NCBI RefSeq assembly: GCF_012489685.1
Contig: NC_080045.1
Location: 9,387,648-9,451,647 of the forward strand
Direction of reading: 5' to 3'
DNA length: 64,000 nucleotides
DNA from: Lotus japonicus
Taxonomy: Eukaryota > Streptophyta > Magnoliopsida > Fabales > Fabaceae
Under the pieces are notes generated by a model that did not search any database, was not told where the DNA came from, and saw nothing but the letters and a program-made list of their open reading frames with translations. The first letter of the stretch is position 1. Each line of letters starts with the position of its first letter. Positions 1 to 11,062 of the stretch are shown here, piece after piece. The translations under genes and the position numbers were made by a program.

Positions 1-1418
1 GATTGATAAAGCAGATAGGCACAGTGCAGGTCAATTATGTTCCGAAGGAGGAAAATACAAGGGCGGATATTCTGTCAAAGTTAGCAAGCTCCAAGAAGCC
101 GGGAAACAATAAGACAGTCATCCAGGAGGTCTTAAGCAGCCCAAATATTGAAGAGGATGAGACAATGATGGTTTTGACTATAGCAGATTCAGATTGGATG
201 GGGCGTATCAAAAAGTGCTTAGTGGCGGAAGGTTCTGATGTGCTGACATTTTCTAAGGATCAAGTTCGCGAGGCAAGTCGTTACACGTTGTTGGGCGAAC
301 AATTGTACAGAAGAGGGATTGGAGTACCTTTATTGAGATGTGTCTCTAAAGATGAGGCAGAGAGAATCATGTTTGAAGTTCATGAAGGTGTGTGTGCAAG
401 TCATGTGGGGGGCAGATCTTTGGCGACGAAAGTGCTCAGAGCAGGGTTCTATTGGCCAACTTTACGAGGGGACTGTATGGAATATGTGAAGAAGTGTGAT
501 AAATGTCAAGTCTATGCAGATTTGCATAGGGCGCCACCTGAAACTCTTAGTTCAATGAGTTCATCATGGCCATTTGCAATGTGGGGAGTTGATATTCTGG
601 GACCGTTCACTCCAGCAAGTTCTCAGATCATATTTATTTTGGTTGCGGTAGACTACTTCACTAAGTGGATTGAGGCGGAATCAATGGCGAAAATAACAGC
701 AGAAAAAGTTAGAAAGTTTTATTGGAGAAAATTGGTTTGCAGGTTTGGCGTACCAGCAACTATCGTCTCAGACAATGGAACACAGTTTACTAGCAGAAGT
801 GTCAAGAATTTTTGTGTAGAATTTGGAATTGAAATTCGCTTCGCCTCAGTTGAACACCCTCAGACAAATGGTCAAGTAGAGTCAGCGAATAAAGTCATTC
901 TCAATGGAATTAGGAAGCGTCTAGGCGAAGCTAAAGGATTGTGAGCTAAAGAGTTGATCACAGTAATTTGGGTGTACAATACTACTCCTCAATCAACTAC
1001 TGGCGAATCACCTTTTAAGTTGACTTACGGGGTAGATGCTATGATCCCAGCAGAATTGCAAGATGTAACTTTCAGGGTGGCGACTTATAATGAAGAGCAG
1101 AACGACATGAATAGATTGGTTGATCTCAATTTAGCTGAGGAAACGCAAGCAGAAGTTCGCTTGAGGCAAGCAATGGTAAAACAGAGGTCGGAAAGGCGAT
1201 ACAATTCCAGAGTGGTTTCGAGGCAAATGAAAGTTGGTGATTTGGTGCTGCGTAGAAAGGCAAAGGGACCTGATGATTCGAAGTTATCACCTAATTGGGA
1301 AGGACCTTACAGGATTCTGCGAGAGCTTGGTCAAGGGGCGTATCATTTGGAGGAATTATCTGGGCGAAGGGTCCCAAGGGCTTGGAATGCACAACATCTT
1401 CGTTACTATTACAGTTGA
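1..1418 (+). pseudogene. Ty3/gypsy (Tat lineage) polyprotein C-terminus: RNase H tail and integrase, one nonsense break
   Basis: The reading frame is open to the left window edge and begins in the tail of RNase H (residues PKEENTRADILSKLAS). Integrase follows: an HHCC zinc finger (HEGVCASHVGG, then CDKCQ), then the catalytic core with Asp in GVDILGPF, Asp in VSDNGTQF and Glu in GQVESANK, then the C-terminal region ending AWNAQHLRYYYS. An in-frame TGA at 942-944 replaces the usual Trp before the conserved YNTTP block, so the enzyme is broken; the frame then continues to 1418. Integrase inserts the cDNA copy into the genome. The order pol, spacer, antisense gene, LTR fits the Tat lineage of plant gypsy elements. 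The rest of the element (5' LTR, gag, protease, RT) lies left of the window. Confidence 0.9.
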
Positions 1419-2479
1419 AGTGCAGGGTGGTTGTCCAGTTTGTCTTGTGTTGTACAGTTTGGTTCAGTTTATGTTTGTCTAAGACTATGTTTCGTTGTTT
1501 CAGTTTGTGTATCCTGAAGTCCGTGTTTGTTGGTTGTACCGTTTAAGACTATGTTTGTTGTGTAAGACTAAATTTGATGCACTCTTTTCTCTACCCCAGG
1601 CGGGAGAGTTTTTAACGAGGCATAACCTTTTTAAAATGATCAAGGGCGCATCAATTTACTAATTTCTTTTACCCATAGCGGAAACTTATCAACTAAGGTC
1701 TATCAATTGGGCGACGTCAGACAATTGAGAAAAGAGTAAGTCTCTTAAAACAAGAGCATTTGACCACGAATTCATAAGTACAGCCTTAAATTGGATTTAA
1801 GCTTGTCCAAACTAAGCACAAGTCTCCACGCGAGCATACTAATGAAATCAAATATTTTGACTTTGATTTCCATGAGTAACTATGTCAAAACTGAAAAATT
1901 TGACTAAGTTATGTACACAAAAGCCTTATGATTCCAAAGTAGTTGATTAAGTTTAAATTTTACAGCATTTAAAGAGATTCACTCAAGAGTATTTTACTAT
2001 GTACGGTAAAATGTGAGAGTAACGTATTCAACTAAAGGACGAAGGCGGATCGATTTTGGTGAAAGGTTAGTAAATGTTATTCATGTTAAGTTATATTTTG
2101 AAGTCATATGATAACTTGAATAACTAAGTAAAGTTATGCTTATATTTTCAAGTTATATGATAACCTGGATGACTAAGTAAAGGTATGCTCAGTTATAGAA
2201 TTAGTTATTGTGATAGTTGTTTCGGTGAGTAAGGGATAGTGTTATTATAGAAGTTATGACAATTTCAGATTTTAGGCGAAGTAATTTTGATATGTGGGTT
2301 TTAGGCGAAACAATTAGATTGTAGGCACTCATGTGAATACTGAAGAAAAATTCATAATGATAAAGGAAATTTGTTACATAAGGCAAGGAACATTAAGTAA
2401 TTTAAAGCAAAAGAGGCTCGTAGCCTTTTACATTGTCAATTGAAAGAAAAGGGGCTAACGAACTAAGAGCCTAGATCAT
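1419..2479 (+). other. Non-coding spacer between pol and the antisense gene of the Tat element
   Basis: About 1.06 kb without a convincing reading frame. It contains the GTTTTTAACGAGGCA-type motif near 1608-1623, often seen 3' of pol in plant LTR retrotransposons, and a 49-bp direct duplication at 2093-2190. It is internal DNA of the element that starts left of the window. Confidence 0.6.
2093..2190. repeat. Two-copy 49-bp tandem repeat in the Tat spacer
   Basis: Copy 1 (2093-2141) and copy 2 (2142-2190) share a frame beginning ATATTTT and ending TATGCT with a handful of substitutions. Tandem repeats between pol and the 3' LTR are common in Tat/Ogre-type elements. Confidence 0.75.
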
Positions 2480-4395
2480 TCAGATAGTTTCGCCACCTCC
2501 TTCCTTGTTGTGGGCATTTCCTTCCTCATCTTCTTTGTTTCCTTCTTCCTCTTTTTCTTCTTCTTCATCAACTCTTTCCTCATCCGCGTTATCCGGGCTG
2601 ATCAATTTTCCATCAACAATGCGAGCATAAGGGTATGTTCCCGCCAAGTTGATCGCCAGGTCAGGATTAAGGAAAGTGACTTGAGTAATTGCTTTAGAAA
2701 AGCCAGCCTCAAACTGATCCAGAACAGAAATTTTCAAATCAGCGATTTCGGTTTTCATCTGGGAATTTTCTTCATGCACTTGATTGTGCACAGTAGTCAA
2801 TTGAGCGCAGTCAGCCTTAATTTTTTCATTTTCCTCATTCAATGCTTGGATGGAAGCATTGTTTTCGTCAGAGGTTTTCTTCATTTTCTCTAACTCTAAA
2901 GCCAAATCCGCGGCTTTCTTTTCATTAGCTTTGTTCGACTTGTCCAGCAACTTGAGTGTAGCCTTCATTTTTCCAATTTCTTTTTCCTTCTCTTCAACAA
3001 GCTTGGCTGAAGCAAGACCATCGAATCCGGCGGATTCAAGGTCGATCATCTTGGAGATAGCAGCAATCTCCAAGCCCTTTGTCATCATGGCTTGACAAGC
3101 TTCCTTCAAACCTAGTTTGCTCATCTTATCACGGTCCGCCTCGAACACCAGATTTGTTTCCACCAGGGAGTTGAAATCAATCTTGGAGTCCCAAATTGAA
3201 GTTACATCATCTGAGGATAATTCCTCAAACTCTTTCAGCAAGTTTTTCCAGCAAACTGGTGGGGTGCTTGATGAACAACCTTTGTTCGCCAAAGCAGATT
3301 CGCCTTTACTCATGAACTTTTCCAGCGAGGTTTGGTTCGAGGCTTTGCTTTTGACAGAGGCAGGATCTTCATTCTTCTTTTTCTTCTTTGCGGGGCGGCC
3401 CGACTCAGTACCGGAGTGGCTGGTGGCATGTTTGTCCGCAGATTTCGCGGGGTTTCTTTTTTCGCGGGCAGCCTGTTGTTCGCGGCGGAATCGAAGGATG
3501 TCTTCTTCAGTTAGGCGGGCCATTGTTCCTGCAAAAAAATGAACAAGAGTTAGAACTTGGGAAAGTTTTCTTATACAATTTAAGGAAGGGGCGAAATAAG
3601 TTAAGATGTCTTACCAACGTATTTATCAACTGCATTCTTGGAGGGAGCAACCATAAAATCTTTAAAGTTTAAGCCTAGGCCAGATAGAAGTTTGCAATCT
3701 ACTAATTCCTCTGGGGTAAGAGCATCATCGGGAATTTTGATGACGCTCTCGTATTGGTTCGTCCAATAGAAAGGAAATTTTGGGCTTCCATCGGCAAAGT
3801 AAAATATGTCTTTGCAAGCATCAGATTCGCGAAGTTTGAAAAATTTGCCTTTGAAGTGTTTGTAATGGCTTTTGTACAGGGTGAACAATCCTAAACCCCT
3901 AGCGGTGGCGAGTGAGACATATTCGCCTCTCACATTTCATCCACATGTTTCAAAGAAGTAAAAAAATTTGTTGCTGGTGGGTATAATGTGTAAGGTTTGA
4001 CACAGGACTTCAAAAGCTTTTAAATAAGCCCAGGCGTTGCCATGGAGCTGAGTGGGGGCAACGTTCAAAAGGGTTAATACAGAGCAGGTGAAGTCAGAGA
4101 ATGGCAAGTCGTATTTTAGATCCGAGAATAAACTTTCGAATAAATAGGTGAAGTTTCGCCCTTGACCATCTGTTTTCCCAAAACAACATGGTTCATCAGG
4201 GGCGCAGGGAATTATGTCCAGGTGGGCATCTAGGCCATCTTTCCTAAACTTATATTTGGTGACTAAATCAATGACAGCCTTTGGGGTACAAATTTTAGAA
4301 AATTGTTTTTTGATTTTGCTGGAAACCCATAGAGAATCAGCGGAAGGTGGAGTGGTGGAGGCAAAAGCTTCTTTACGAGTACGTTTGATAGCCAT
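2480..4395 (-). pseudogene. Antisense extra gene (aORF) of the Tat retrotransposon, two coding exons, one nonsense codon
   Basis: The gene runs opposite to pol. Exon 1 is 4395-3615 and exon 2 is 3528-2480. The 86-bp intron (3614-3529) has GTAAGA at the donor and TTTTTTTGCAG at the acceptor, and splicing keeps the frame across DKYV-G-TMARLTEED. The joined frame is about 609 codons. The N-terminal half (MAIKRTRKEAF...) resembles the plant-transposon-associated protein found as an extra ORF in Tat-lineage elements. The C-terminal half is Lys/Glu-rich, probably coiled coil, and ends in a strongly acidic tail (EEEEKEEEGNKEDEE). An in-frame TGA at 3937-3939 interrupts exon 1. Some Tat elements are known to carry antisense extra ORFs between pol and the 3' LTR; the function is not established. 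The splice assignment is my inference from junctions and frame. Confidence 0.72.
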
Positions 4396-4407
4396 TTTTA
4401 AAGGTTC

Positions 4408-4625
4408 CTGAAAGGAAAAGTTTCAAAACATGAGATGAAGAGGGAAGTCAGGTTTGAATCTCTGGGTAGAAATGTGGAACATTGAATTTCTGGGTGGAAA
4501 TGTAGCACATTGTTGTTAGGTTTCTGGGTTTAGGAGGATAAGATGTTCATAAGAGGCTAAAAGTTCAAGTTCAAATGCAAAATTGAAAACGCAGACATTA
4601 GAGAAGGAAAGAGGGTGAAGTTTAC
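4408..4625 (-). other. Putative 5'-UTR intron of the antisense gene
   Basis: Reading on the minus strand, CACAG|GTAAAC at 4626/4625 and CCTTTCAG|GAAC at 4408/4407 make a plausible 218-bp intron that ends 12 bases before the ATG at 4395. The acceptor resembles that of the coding intron (both are followed by GAAC). Inference only; no transcript evidence. Confidence 0.4.
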
Positions 4626-4810
4626 CTGTGAAAGATGGAAAGCTTGGACGATTTCTGGGAATGTTGATGATGAGTGCAGAGAGAAGCGTTGAATGTTGAG
4701 AAAACTCGGTAGGAAAACAGAAGGGTTGTACTGGTGTGAGTGATCAAAGGGAATGATGTGAGTAAGAAATGTGAAAGAGAGGGTGTGAAGAAAAGGGGAA
4801 AGTTTGGGAC

Positions 4811-4820
4811 TTTATATAGA
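4811..4820 (-). promoter_or_regulatory. TATA box likely driving the antisense gene
   Basis: On the minus strand the sequence reads CCTCTATATAAAGTC, a good plant TATA box, about 415 bases upstream of the antisense ATG. It lies inside the retrotransposon and left of its 3' LTR, so the antisense gene appears to have its own internal promoter. Confidence 0.55.
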
Positions 4821-5277
4821 GGGGTAAGGAAAGGTGAAAGGGTGAGATGAAAAGGTAAATTAATTACCAGATGAGTGGACGCGTGCTTACATAGGGATAT
4901 TCAAGGGTCAGGTGTGATGTTCATATTAGAAGGACACGTCGATCAAGGATTTGAATTTAAACGGACGTGATTCACTGTAAAAGTCAAGTGGAAAGGACAT
5001 TTTAGTCCGGCAGTCATGACGCTTCAGGAGTCATTGGAACGACACAACCTTTTGTGTTTGAATTTATTTTATGTGCTTTTAATGGTATTTATTTTTCATG
5101 ATGGTAATTATGTCAGTGGGATTTGAAGACGCGGTAATGCTGCGGCTCAAGTTCCAAAATATTTGTGGATATCTGTTGATGTAATTGTAGCAGGAAAAGC
5201 AATGATGATTCTTGCTACAGTGAGGGCGTAGCAGGTAATAGGCTCAGAGATTTGACAGATTAGGTTCAACACGCAAG

Positions 5278-5298
5278 AAAAGGAGAAGAGGAAAGAAC
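5278..5298 (+). promoter_or_regulatory. Polypurine tract (plus-strand primer) of the Tat element
   Basis: An almost pure A/G run (AAAAGGAGAAGAGGAAAGAA) directly precedes a TG dinucleotide that can start the 3' LTR. Position and composition match a polypurine tract. Confidence 0.55.
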
Positions 5299-5677
5299 TG
5301 GTCTGACGTGGTTATTATTATTTACTTTTATTTAAATGAACATATGTTATGATTTATACGCCCATTTTAATTACATCATGAGGGCTCTAGTGGTTGAGGG
5401 CTTATTAAAGACACATTCGCCTTATACTAAGCCTTAGTGTCTTGAGGGCTTGTGGTCTAATATGAGCTGATCAATGTATTTAGTAATTGGGTTGACCAAA
5501 CTATGTATTAAATGGGTCGGGTAACCCATGATCCAACCGGATCAAAACCCCAGCTATAAATAAAAGAGGACCGCCCAAGCGGCAGGGACTTATGATTTTC
5601 ACGCAATTTTGTTAGTTTTCATTTACTTCGCTTGCTCTCAGTTTGTTAGCCCAAGTTGAAGGTTTCATACCGGAACA
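5299..5677 (+). repeat. Probable 3' LTR of the Tat element
   Basis: It begins TG right after the polypurine tract and ends CCGGAACA. It holds a CTATAAATAAAAG TATA box at about 5552-5564 and a GC-richer leader, as in a U3-R-U5 layout. The 5' LTR is outside the window, so both ends are provisional (the start could be 5299 or 5304). Confidence 0.5.
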
Positions 5678-7179
5678 ACTATCATGAAATATATATTGTT
5701 GAAATTGATGGAGTGGTCATAACATGAACCTCCTCATTGCACTAAGCAATAATCGTCCACTATTTCTATTTCCCCTTCATATGGAAGTGGAACAGAATTA
5801 AAATAGGGACATGATTCTTCTTTCAATTTAATCTTCCCTCTGCCCTTTTCTTTCCTTTGTCCCTTCATTCTAATATTCCTCTCTATAACTTCATTTTTTG
5901 TCAAAGAAGGGTATATGGGTTTGATTTTTCTCCTCCCTATCATTTTGCGAAAATCTTTATGTTTTGTTTGTTTAAATAGAGAAGAGAGGAGGGGGAGGGA
6001 TGTTGGTGGATGGGCCCACCATATTTTTTCAATCTCCAAAAAGAGGAGAAATGAGTTGGATACGAGTTTTTGTCGAATTTAATTTGTTACTAGCAGTCAT
6101 AAAGTGTTCGAAAATCATTTTCTGACCACTAGAAAGTTTTGAAAATCAAACACAAATTTTCTCTTTTGTACACCTCATACTTTTTCTTCATTTCTATCAT
6201 ATCAAATAACATACAAAATTCACTATATTTCTATTTTGATTTTCTCTACTCTTCTTTTCTTTACTCTCTTCTCTCTTTGTCTCCTCGACCAAAGCGTAAA
6301 AGTTGGTGGATCCCAAGTGAAAACCCTCTCTCTGCTACAGCAAGAAAAAACCAAACAAATATGCCCTCTGAGCTTTGTCAACATTTTGGGCTCCTCTTCG
6401 CAATGAACATCCAGCCCCGCACTTTCTTCTTCTCTCCCACCTGTTGCAAAAAGGTTGGCACATTGAACAAGTTGTAAAATTTCAGCTAGAGAAACAAATA
6501 GGAAGAAGTTCCTCATATATACAGTGCAACAAGGGCCTTTTTTATTCTCTTTGATTACTGTTTTTTAATTTGTAAAATTAAAATTTTGGTTTTGTTCTCT
6601 ACTTTCTATTTTCAACATGTTATTTGATTTTCTCATTAATGAGACAATTGTATATTACTAAATTCTTTTATTTTCTCAACTTGAACAACATTTTTTTTTC
6701 TTTTTGATTTCTAAAATTCTTTTTAAATTAATATTACAAAACAGATTTACTAATTTTTTGTAAAACAGTTTTCAAAAATATTTTTCTAAAACAAAAAACA
6801 AGAACATAAACAAAACACCCTTAATTTTCCCCTTGTCTTATTTTTAATAAAAATCCAAAAAATATAGAATAAAAGTAGTCAAGAAATAATACAAAACTGT
6901 AAATACAAAAAAAGAAAGAAGCCTAATTTCATTTATTTGAAGACAAGATTGATTCTGGCTTTCTATATAATTTATTCAACAAAAACAAACAAAATTATTG
7001 CTCAGAGTGTTGGAGTCTGGGCCGAGCAATCCAGCAAGTAACCCAGGTAGCCTTTTTGTTAGCATTAATGTCAAGTTGCTATAAAAATCAAGTTGTTTCA
7101 AGAAAAAAATAAATTTGTATAAAAATGAAATCAAGTTTCCTCAAGCCTTTCGGGTCAAGCTTTTTCAAGCTTTCTATTA
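5678..7179. other. AT-rich spacer without a supported gene
   Basis: Short open frames on both strands here are low-complexity (Lys/Glu- or Phe/Ser-rich) and show no family signature. There are weak inverted pyrimidine/purine stretches around 5990-6330 and 6527-6823 that could be decayed MITEs, but no clean ends were found. The last part (about 7000-7179) is probably the same host repeat that resumes at 9102 beyond the hAT insertion. Confidence 0.5.
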
Positions 7180-8008
7180 GAAGTGTGCAGGGGCGGACCC
7201 ACGTGTAAGTCAGGGGTTCAGATGAACCCCCTGAAAAAACAAAAAATTATACTTACCCCCTTGCATTGTTATTTTTTTGAACCCCTGAAAATTTCAATTT
7301 GCACCCAGACCCCCATTTTCTCCTCTCTCTCTCACACACTCACAGTCAGACTCACCCTCCAGGAACGCTCACCACACCCTCACCCTCTCACTCTCACTAG
7401 GTCTGGCCATCATCAAGATTGAAGCACACACGCACGACACGACGCACCGCCACCGGCCATCACCACGCAACGCCACTACCGTCCACCAATCCAGCCGCCC
7501 CTCTGCAGCTCTAACCCTAGGTATGGCTGATTTGAGATTTCCCTATATTGATTTCGTTTCTCTTCTCCTTTCTCAAGCTTGATTTTCCCAAGCAACCATG
7601 AATACGATTGATTGATAATTTAATTTTTGGGTAAGGTAAGGTGTCTATTGATTGATTGGGAGAAAACTCTTAGATTGGGGAAAAACTCAAACCAGAGTTG
7701 TGGATTTAGCCCAATTGTGAGATTGGATGAATTTTGCTGCTCTATGTATGATTGGATGGCCAATCCAAGGTACTTCATTGGTTTTCTCTGAAGATGTGTT
7801 CTTTTTCTTGCTGTGACCGGTGGGGGTTCTGTTTTTTTTTACTGTACTGTGTGAAGTAGTTTTTTTTTTTTTGAAAAATTAAAACAACGCAACTGCTACT
7901 TCCTTGTTGATTTGAAGAATTTTATATAAATGGCATGGCAAAAGATACAGTTTTGAGATCTTTGCAACCAACAAGGTTTTGGGACGTCAATAAGATATAA
8001 TTACCTAT

Positions 8009-8257
8009 CTAGTATCTACAATCAAAGAATGGTCCGAAGTGTGTCCAAGAGATTTTGGGTAGTCGCTGTTCCCGGGTTGCTTGCAACTCTTGCAATGGCA
8101 TATCTTCATAACACATTTTATGGTAAGCTAATTCCTGTGCCAAGTTCATTAGAGTAGAACTTGATGTCAATCTTTGGTAAATGCTTGGAGGAAGTTGTAT
8201 CTCATTTGGCACCTGTGCTGGTACCATTGTAGCACTGTTTTGGATTGAAGAATCCAT
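8009..8257 (-). pseudogene. Open fragment of unknown origin inside the hAT element
   Basis: An 82-codon minus-strand frame starting MDSSIQNSATMVPAQVP has protein-like composition, with no low-complexity bias, but I recognise no domain. It lies next to a LINE tail and a dioxygenase fragment, so it may be another captured exon piece. It could equally be chance. Confidence 0.25.
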
Positions 8258-8269
8258 ATGAGAAGGCCT

Positions 8270-8475
8270 AGTTTAGGTGATTGTTGTGGGTCTGAAGAGT
8301 ATTAGCTGGCCTTTATGTTTTGTGAGTGCACCTGGGGTACTGAATACCCTGTTTTTGTACTCTGTTTCTGATTCCTCTTCTCTTCTTTTTTCATTTTCCT
8401 TTGTTCCATAATATATCTCTCTGGGTTGAGGTACCCCTAGTACCTCTATAATACAATTTTGTTTACCAAAAAAAA
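8270..8475 (+). mobile_element. 5'-truncated LINE 3' tail with poly(A), inside the hAT element
   Basis: A pyrimidine-rich 3' UTR leads to GGTACCCCTAGTACCTCTA, an AT-rich stretch and a terminal A run at 8468-8475. The same plan (GGAGTACCCCTTGTACTCTC, AT-rich, A run) recurs at 28820-28884. This is the usual look of plant L1 3' ends. It interrupts the dioxygenase fragment to its right. The left limit is approximate. Confidence 0.5.
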
Positions 8476-8540
8476 CTCTATGCTCCACACTCTTGAATTT
8501 ATTGTTTGTCATAAGTTGGATCAAAGAAATTGGTTCACTG
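8476..8540 (-). pseudogene. 2-oxoglutarate/Fe(II) dioxygenase exon fragment captured in the hAT element
   Basis: The minus strand encodes LIQLMTNNKFKSVEHRV, which matches the highly conserved plant 2OG dioxygenase block around the second iron-binding His (LLQLISNDKFKSVEHRV-type). The match stops exactly where the LINE A run begins, so the LINE landed in this exon. Only about 20 codons remain. The host gene encoded a soluble oxidase, possibly of the ACC-oxidase-homologue type; the exact parent cannot be told. Confidence 0.6.
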
Positions 8541-9101
8541 ATTATGTATTCAATTATTTAACAAGAACTGGTTCCAATTCAAAATAGTTTTATTTTACAT
8601 TTGAGTCCAAGCTCATTGAATACAGCTTATGAAAAGTAAAACTCAACAAACCATTTATATGTTGTTGTTAGTGCTGAATGAATATTTAAAGCCTTAAGCC
8701 TTATTATCTTATCTTGAGACTTTGTGAGTGGGTCTCGTGGATGTGTATGCTTGATGGCTGAAGTTTCTGCCTATTGAAACAGAGTCTGCAACCTCATCTT
8801 TACTTTTGTTCTATCATTGGTCTTTGCTGAGTTGTGGGAAATAGTTCTTGTACAGGTTTCTGTGTTTCTGTTTTGGTCTATTGTAGTGAGATTGATTAAT
8901 TTAATTTCACTTTTGCTGGAAAAAAAAAAAGTGTGCATGTAGTCTTCTTTTGAAGGAGACTAGGAGTGCTGTTTTCTTTTTTTAAAACAGAGTAGTGCTG
9001 CCTTGTTTTTAATGATTATAGTTTGTGTTTAATTTTAGGAAGGTCATGGAAAAATTTTAACCCCCTGACCCCGGGGTCCTGGATCCGCCACTGGAAGTGT
9101 G

Positions 9102-10075
9102 TAGCATTAATGTCTCATCATGAATACGTTTAAAAATGCACTTTTAAATTCAAAACTGTGTAGCCTTGATGTATCTTTAGAAAGAATTCGTTGATCGAGA
9201 ATCAATTCATGTCAGGCACCCAAATCAAAACTATCAAACACATTAAACCCTAAACTATATATGCCTTGATTTCTCTTCATAGAGGATACGTAGGCACGAA
9301 CCTAGAGTCTATCAAGCACAAAAACAAAAATATCAAGTTTCATCGTTCAGAATTATGTACTTGTGAATTCATTATTGCACTAGGGAGGCATACATATGCG
9401 TGAGTTTCAAAGGCTTGTTAGGCTGAACTTAAACATTTTTTTTGTTAATTAAATTAAAACCCATAAAATCAAATTATAAAAAGTCAAAAATATTTTCTTT
9501 AGGGGTAAATCCTAACTATATTTGTTGGGGATAGATGGCGACTCTGTTGGGGACTTTCAAGAGTCAAGCCTAATTAATTGACTGTACAAATTTTTAGCTT
9601 TCTCTATATTTGTTTCACCCCGTTCTTTCTGTTTCATATATGTATATAGAAATTATTTATGTTGTAAATATTTGTTGTTGCATGAGGTCTTATGGTAGAT
9701 GGCTAATGTTGATGAACTGACTGTTGTATATATGTATTTATTTGCAGATGGAGTAGTTTTGCTCGGTCTTCCCTTTTTATATGCTCCTAGCACACACATC
9801 ACCACGACGACACTGATTTACGCACATTGTTTAGGTTCTATTTTCGGACTCATATTTATCCTAAGATTAGGAAGTAGGTCTATCCATCCAAACCATCCGA
9901 GGCCCGATCTGGAACCACACTATCTGAGCCTTTTCTATGTTCTTGGGTCGTCGGTTCGGCCTTCATGTCAACTTTTAGAAAAAACAGTTTCATATGGCTT
10001 CAGACAATTGGGCTCAGATGGGAAAAGAAACACACGTCGAAACTGGCCTAACCGAAACACTGCTTTATAAAAACA
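9102..10075 (+). mobile_element. Probable LTR/leader remnant of a Tat/Ogre-like gypsy element
   Basis: A primer-binding-site-like motif, TGGCGACTCTGTTGGGGAC at 9536-9554, is a form common just after 5' LTRs of plant Ty3/gypsy elements. The DNA after it (about 9700-10075) has no intact gag but resembles a long retrotransposon leader. The hAT element above is inserted in the left part of this unit. LTR limits were not found; this call rests mainly on the primer-site motif. Confidence 0.4.
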
Positions 10076-10114
10076 AAAGTTCAAAAATGCGACCCAACAC
10101 TCAGCCCATTATGA

Positions 10115-10315
10115 GTGTCTAAAATCAAGTGGAAAAAACCCGAGTCATTTCAAGGCTTCATGCCTTGTTGCGCCGCACATACCACCACACAGACAACACA
10201 ACTTCTCTCACTTCATTCCTTGTTGCCAAACCCTAGCCGCCACCACCAGAACTTCTCTTTTCCCCTTCATGCCTTCCCCTCCACCACCAGTTCTGCTTTC
10301 AGCGGAAAATAAACT
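10115..10315 (+). pseudogene. Possible gene fragment with transit-peptide-like N-terminus
   Basis: From the ATG near 10160 the frame reads MPCCAAHTTTQTTQLL and continues Ser/Thr/Pro/His-rich with few acidic residues, ending at a stop after SAFSGK. The composition is like a chloroplast transit peptide exon, but there is no mature domain and no clear splice site. It could be a displaced first exon or chance. Confidence 0.25.
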
Positions 10316-10709
10316 CTAGTTAACACTGAAACTCTTTTAATACCATCTTATGCTGGTAGAATTTTTTTTTGAAATAAGGTGGAAGAAAATACGTTGTACG
10401 TAGCTGTAGCTCTTAAAATCGTTGCATATGAAAAACAATTTCTTTAAGCACATTTGTCTCATTAATTTAAATTATCACTTGGAATAAAGCAAGCTAGGCT
10501 TTGATCGATGGAGCCAGTCCATAGTCCATTATAATTATCGTGGAGTTAGCTGAATTCCCAGTATTGCATCACATATTGTACTATTTTATTACAAAGAAAT
10601 TACATTCCTTTTTCTCTTTGACTGGATTGGATTTATTTTATGCATAAACAAAGGCTTTTGCCAATATAGAAAAAGGAAAAACATGAATAAAGTGATTAAT
10701 AGTATGTAT

Positions 10710-11062
10710 TATTAGAAATTGGGAGGCTTATACTCAACCACAAAAACTAGTTTAAGAGTTGAGGTTTGCACTACCCTTATAAAGGCTATATATGCTCTAT
10801 CTCTAGCCAATGTGAGACTTCTAACACACACCCTCACGTCCAGGACTGAACAACCTGAAACGTGGGATCAACAACAACGGGTGGCCCAATAATGAGAGGT
10901 CTCCACGACAAACAACAAATGGATCTAGGATAGACTCTGATACCATATTAGAAATTGGGAGGCCTATACTCAACCACAAAAACTAGCTCAAGAGTTGAGG
11001 TTTATACTACCCTTATAAAGGTTATCTATGCTCTATCTCTAGCCAATGTGGGACTTCTAACA
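10710..11062 (-). mobile_element. Complete TRIM (terminal-repeat retrotransposon in miniature), 353 bp
   Basis: Two 117-bp LTRs (10710-10826 and 10946-11062) flank about 119 bp. On the minus strand each LTR starts TGTTAGAAGTC and ends AATTTCTAATA. Immediately after the upstream minus-strand LTR is TGGTATCAGAGTC (10934-10945), the initiator-Met tRNA primer site. There is no coding capacity. The flanks TGTAT and TATAT may be a decayed 5-bp target duplication (4 of 5). Such elements depend on proteins of other retrotransposons. Confidence 0.85.

Larger units (their letters stand above)
7188..9093. mobile_element. Non-autonomous hAT-type DNA transposon, 1906 bp, complete ends and target duplication
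   Basis: The left end is CAGGGGCGGACCCACG and the right end, reverse-complemented, is CAGTGGCGGATCCAGG: 13 of 16 positions match. Both ends continue into CAGGGG/CCCCTG-rich subterminal DNA. The element is flanked by a perfect 8-bp direct repeat, GAAGTGTG, at 7180-7187 and 9094-9101, which is the hAT signature. The CAGTGGCGGATCC terminus is typical of plant hAT elements with TTF-type zinc finger transposases. No transposase domain is recognisable inside. The C-rich stretch at 7320-7520 looks like the untranslated first exon of such an element, and the interior holds foreign fragments. Confidence 0.9.

Noticed and set aside
2510..3672. Plus-strand open frames opposite the antisense gene
   Set aside because: They overlap the better supported spliced minus-strand frame, are Phe/Ser-rich, and have no family signature.
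5734..6516. Open frames on both strands in the spacer
   Set aside because: Low-complexity Lys/Glu/Arg or Phe/Ser/Tyr composition, with no domain, partner exon or promoter.
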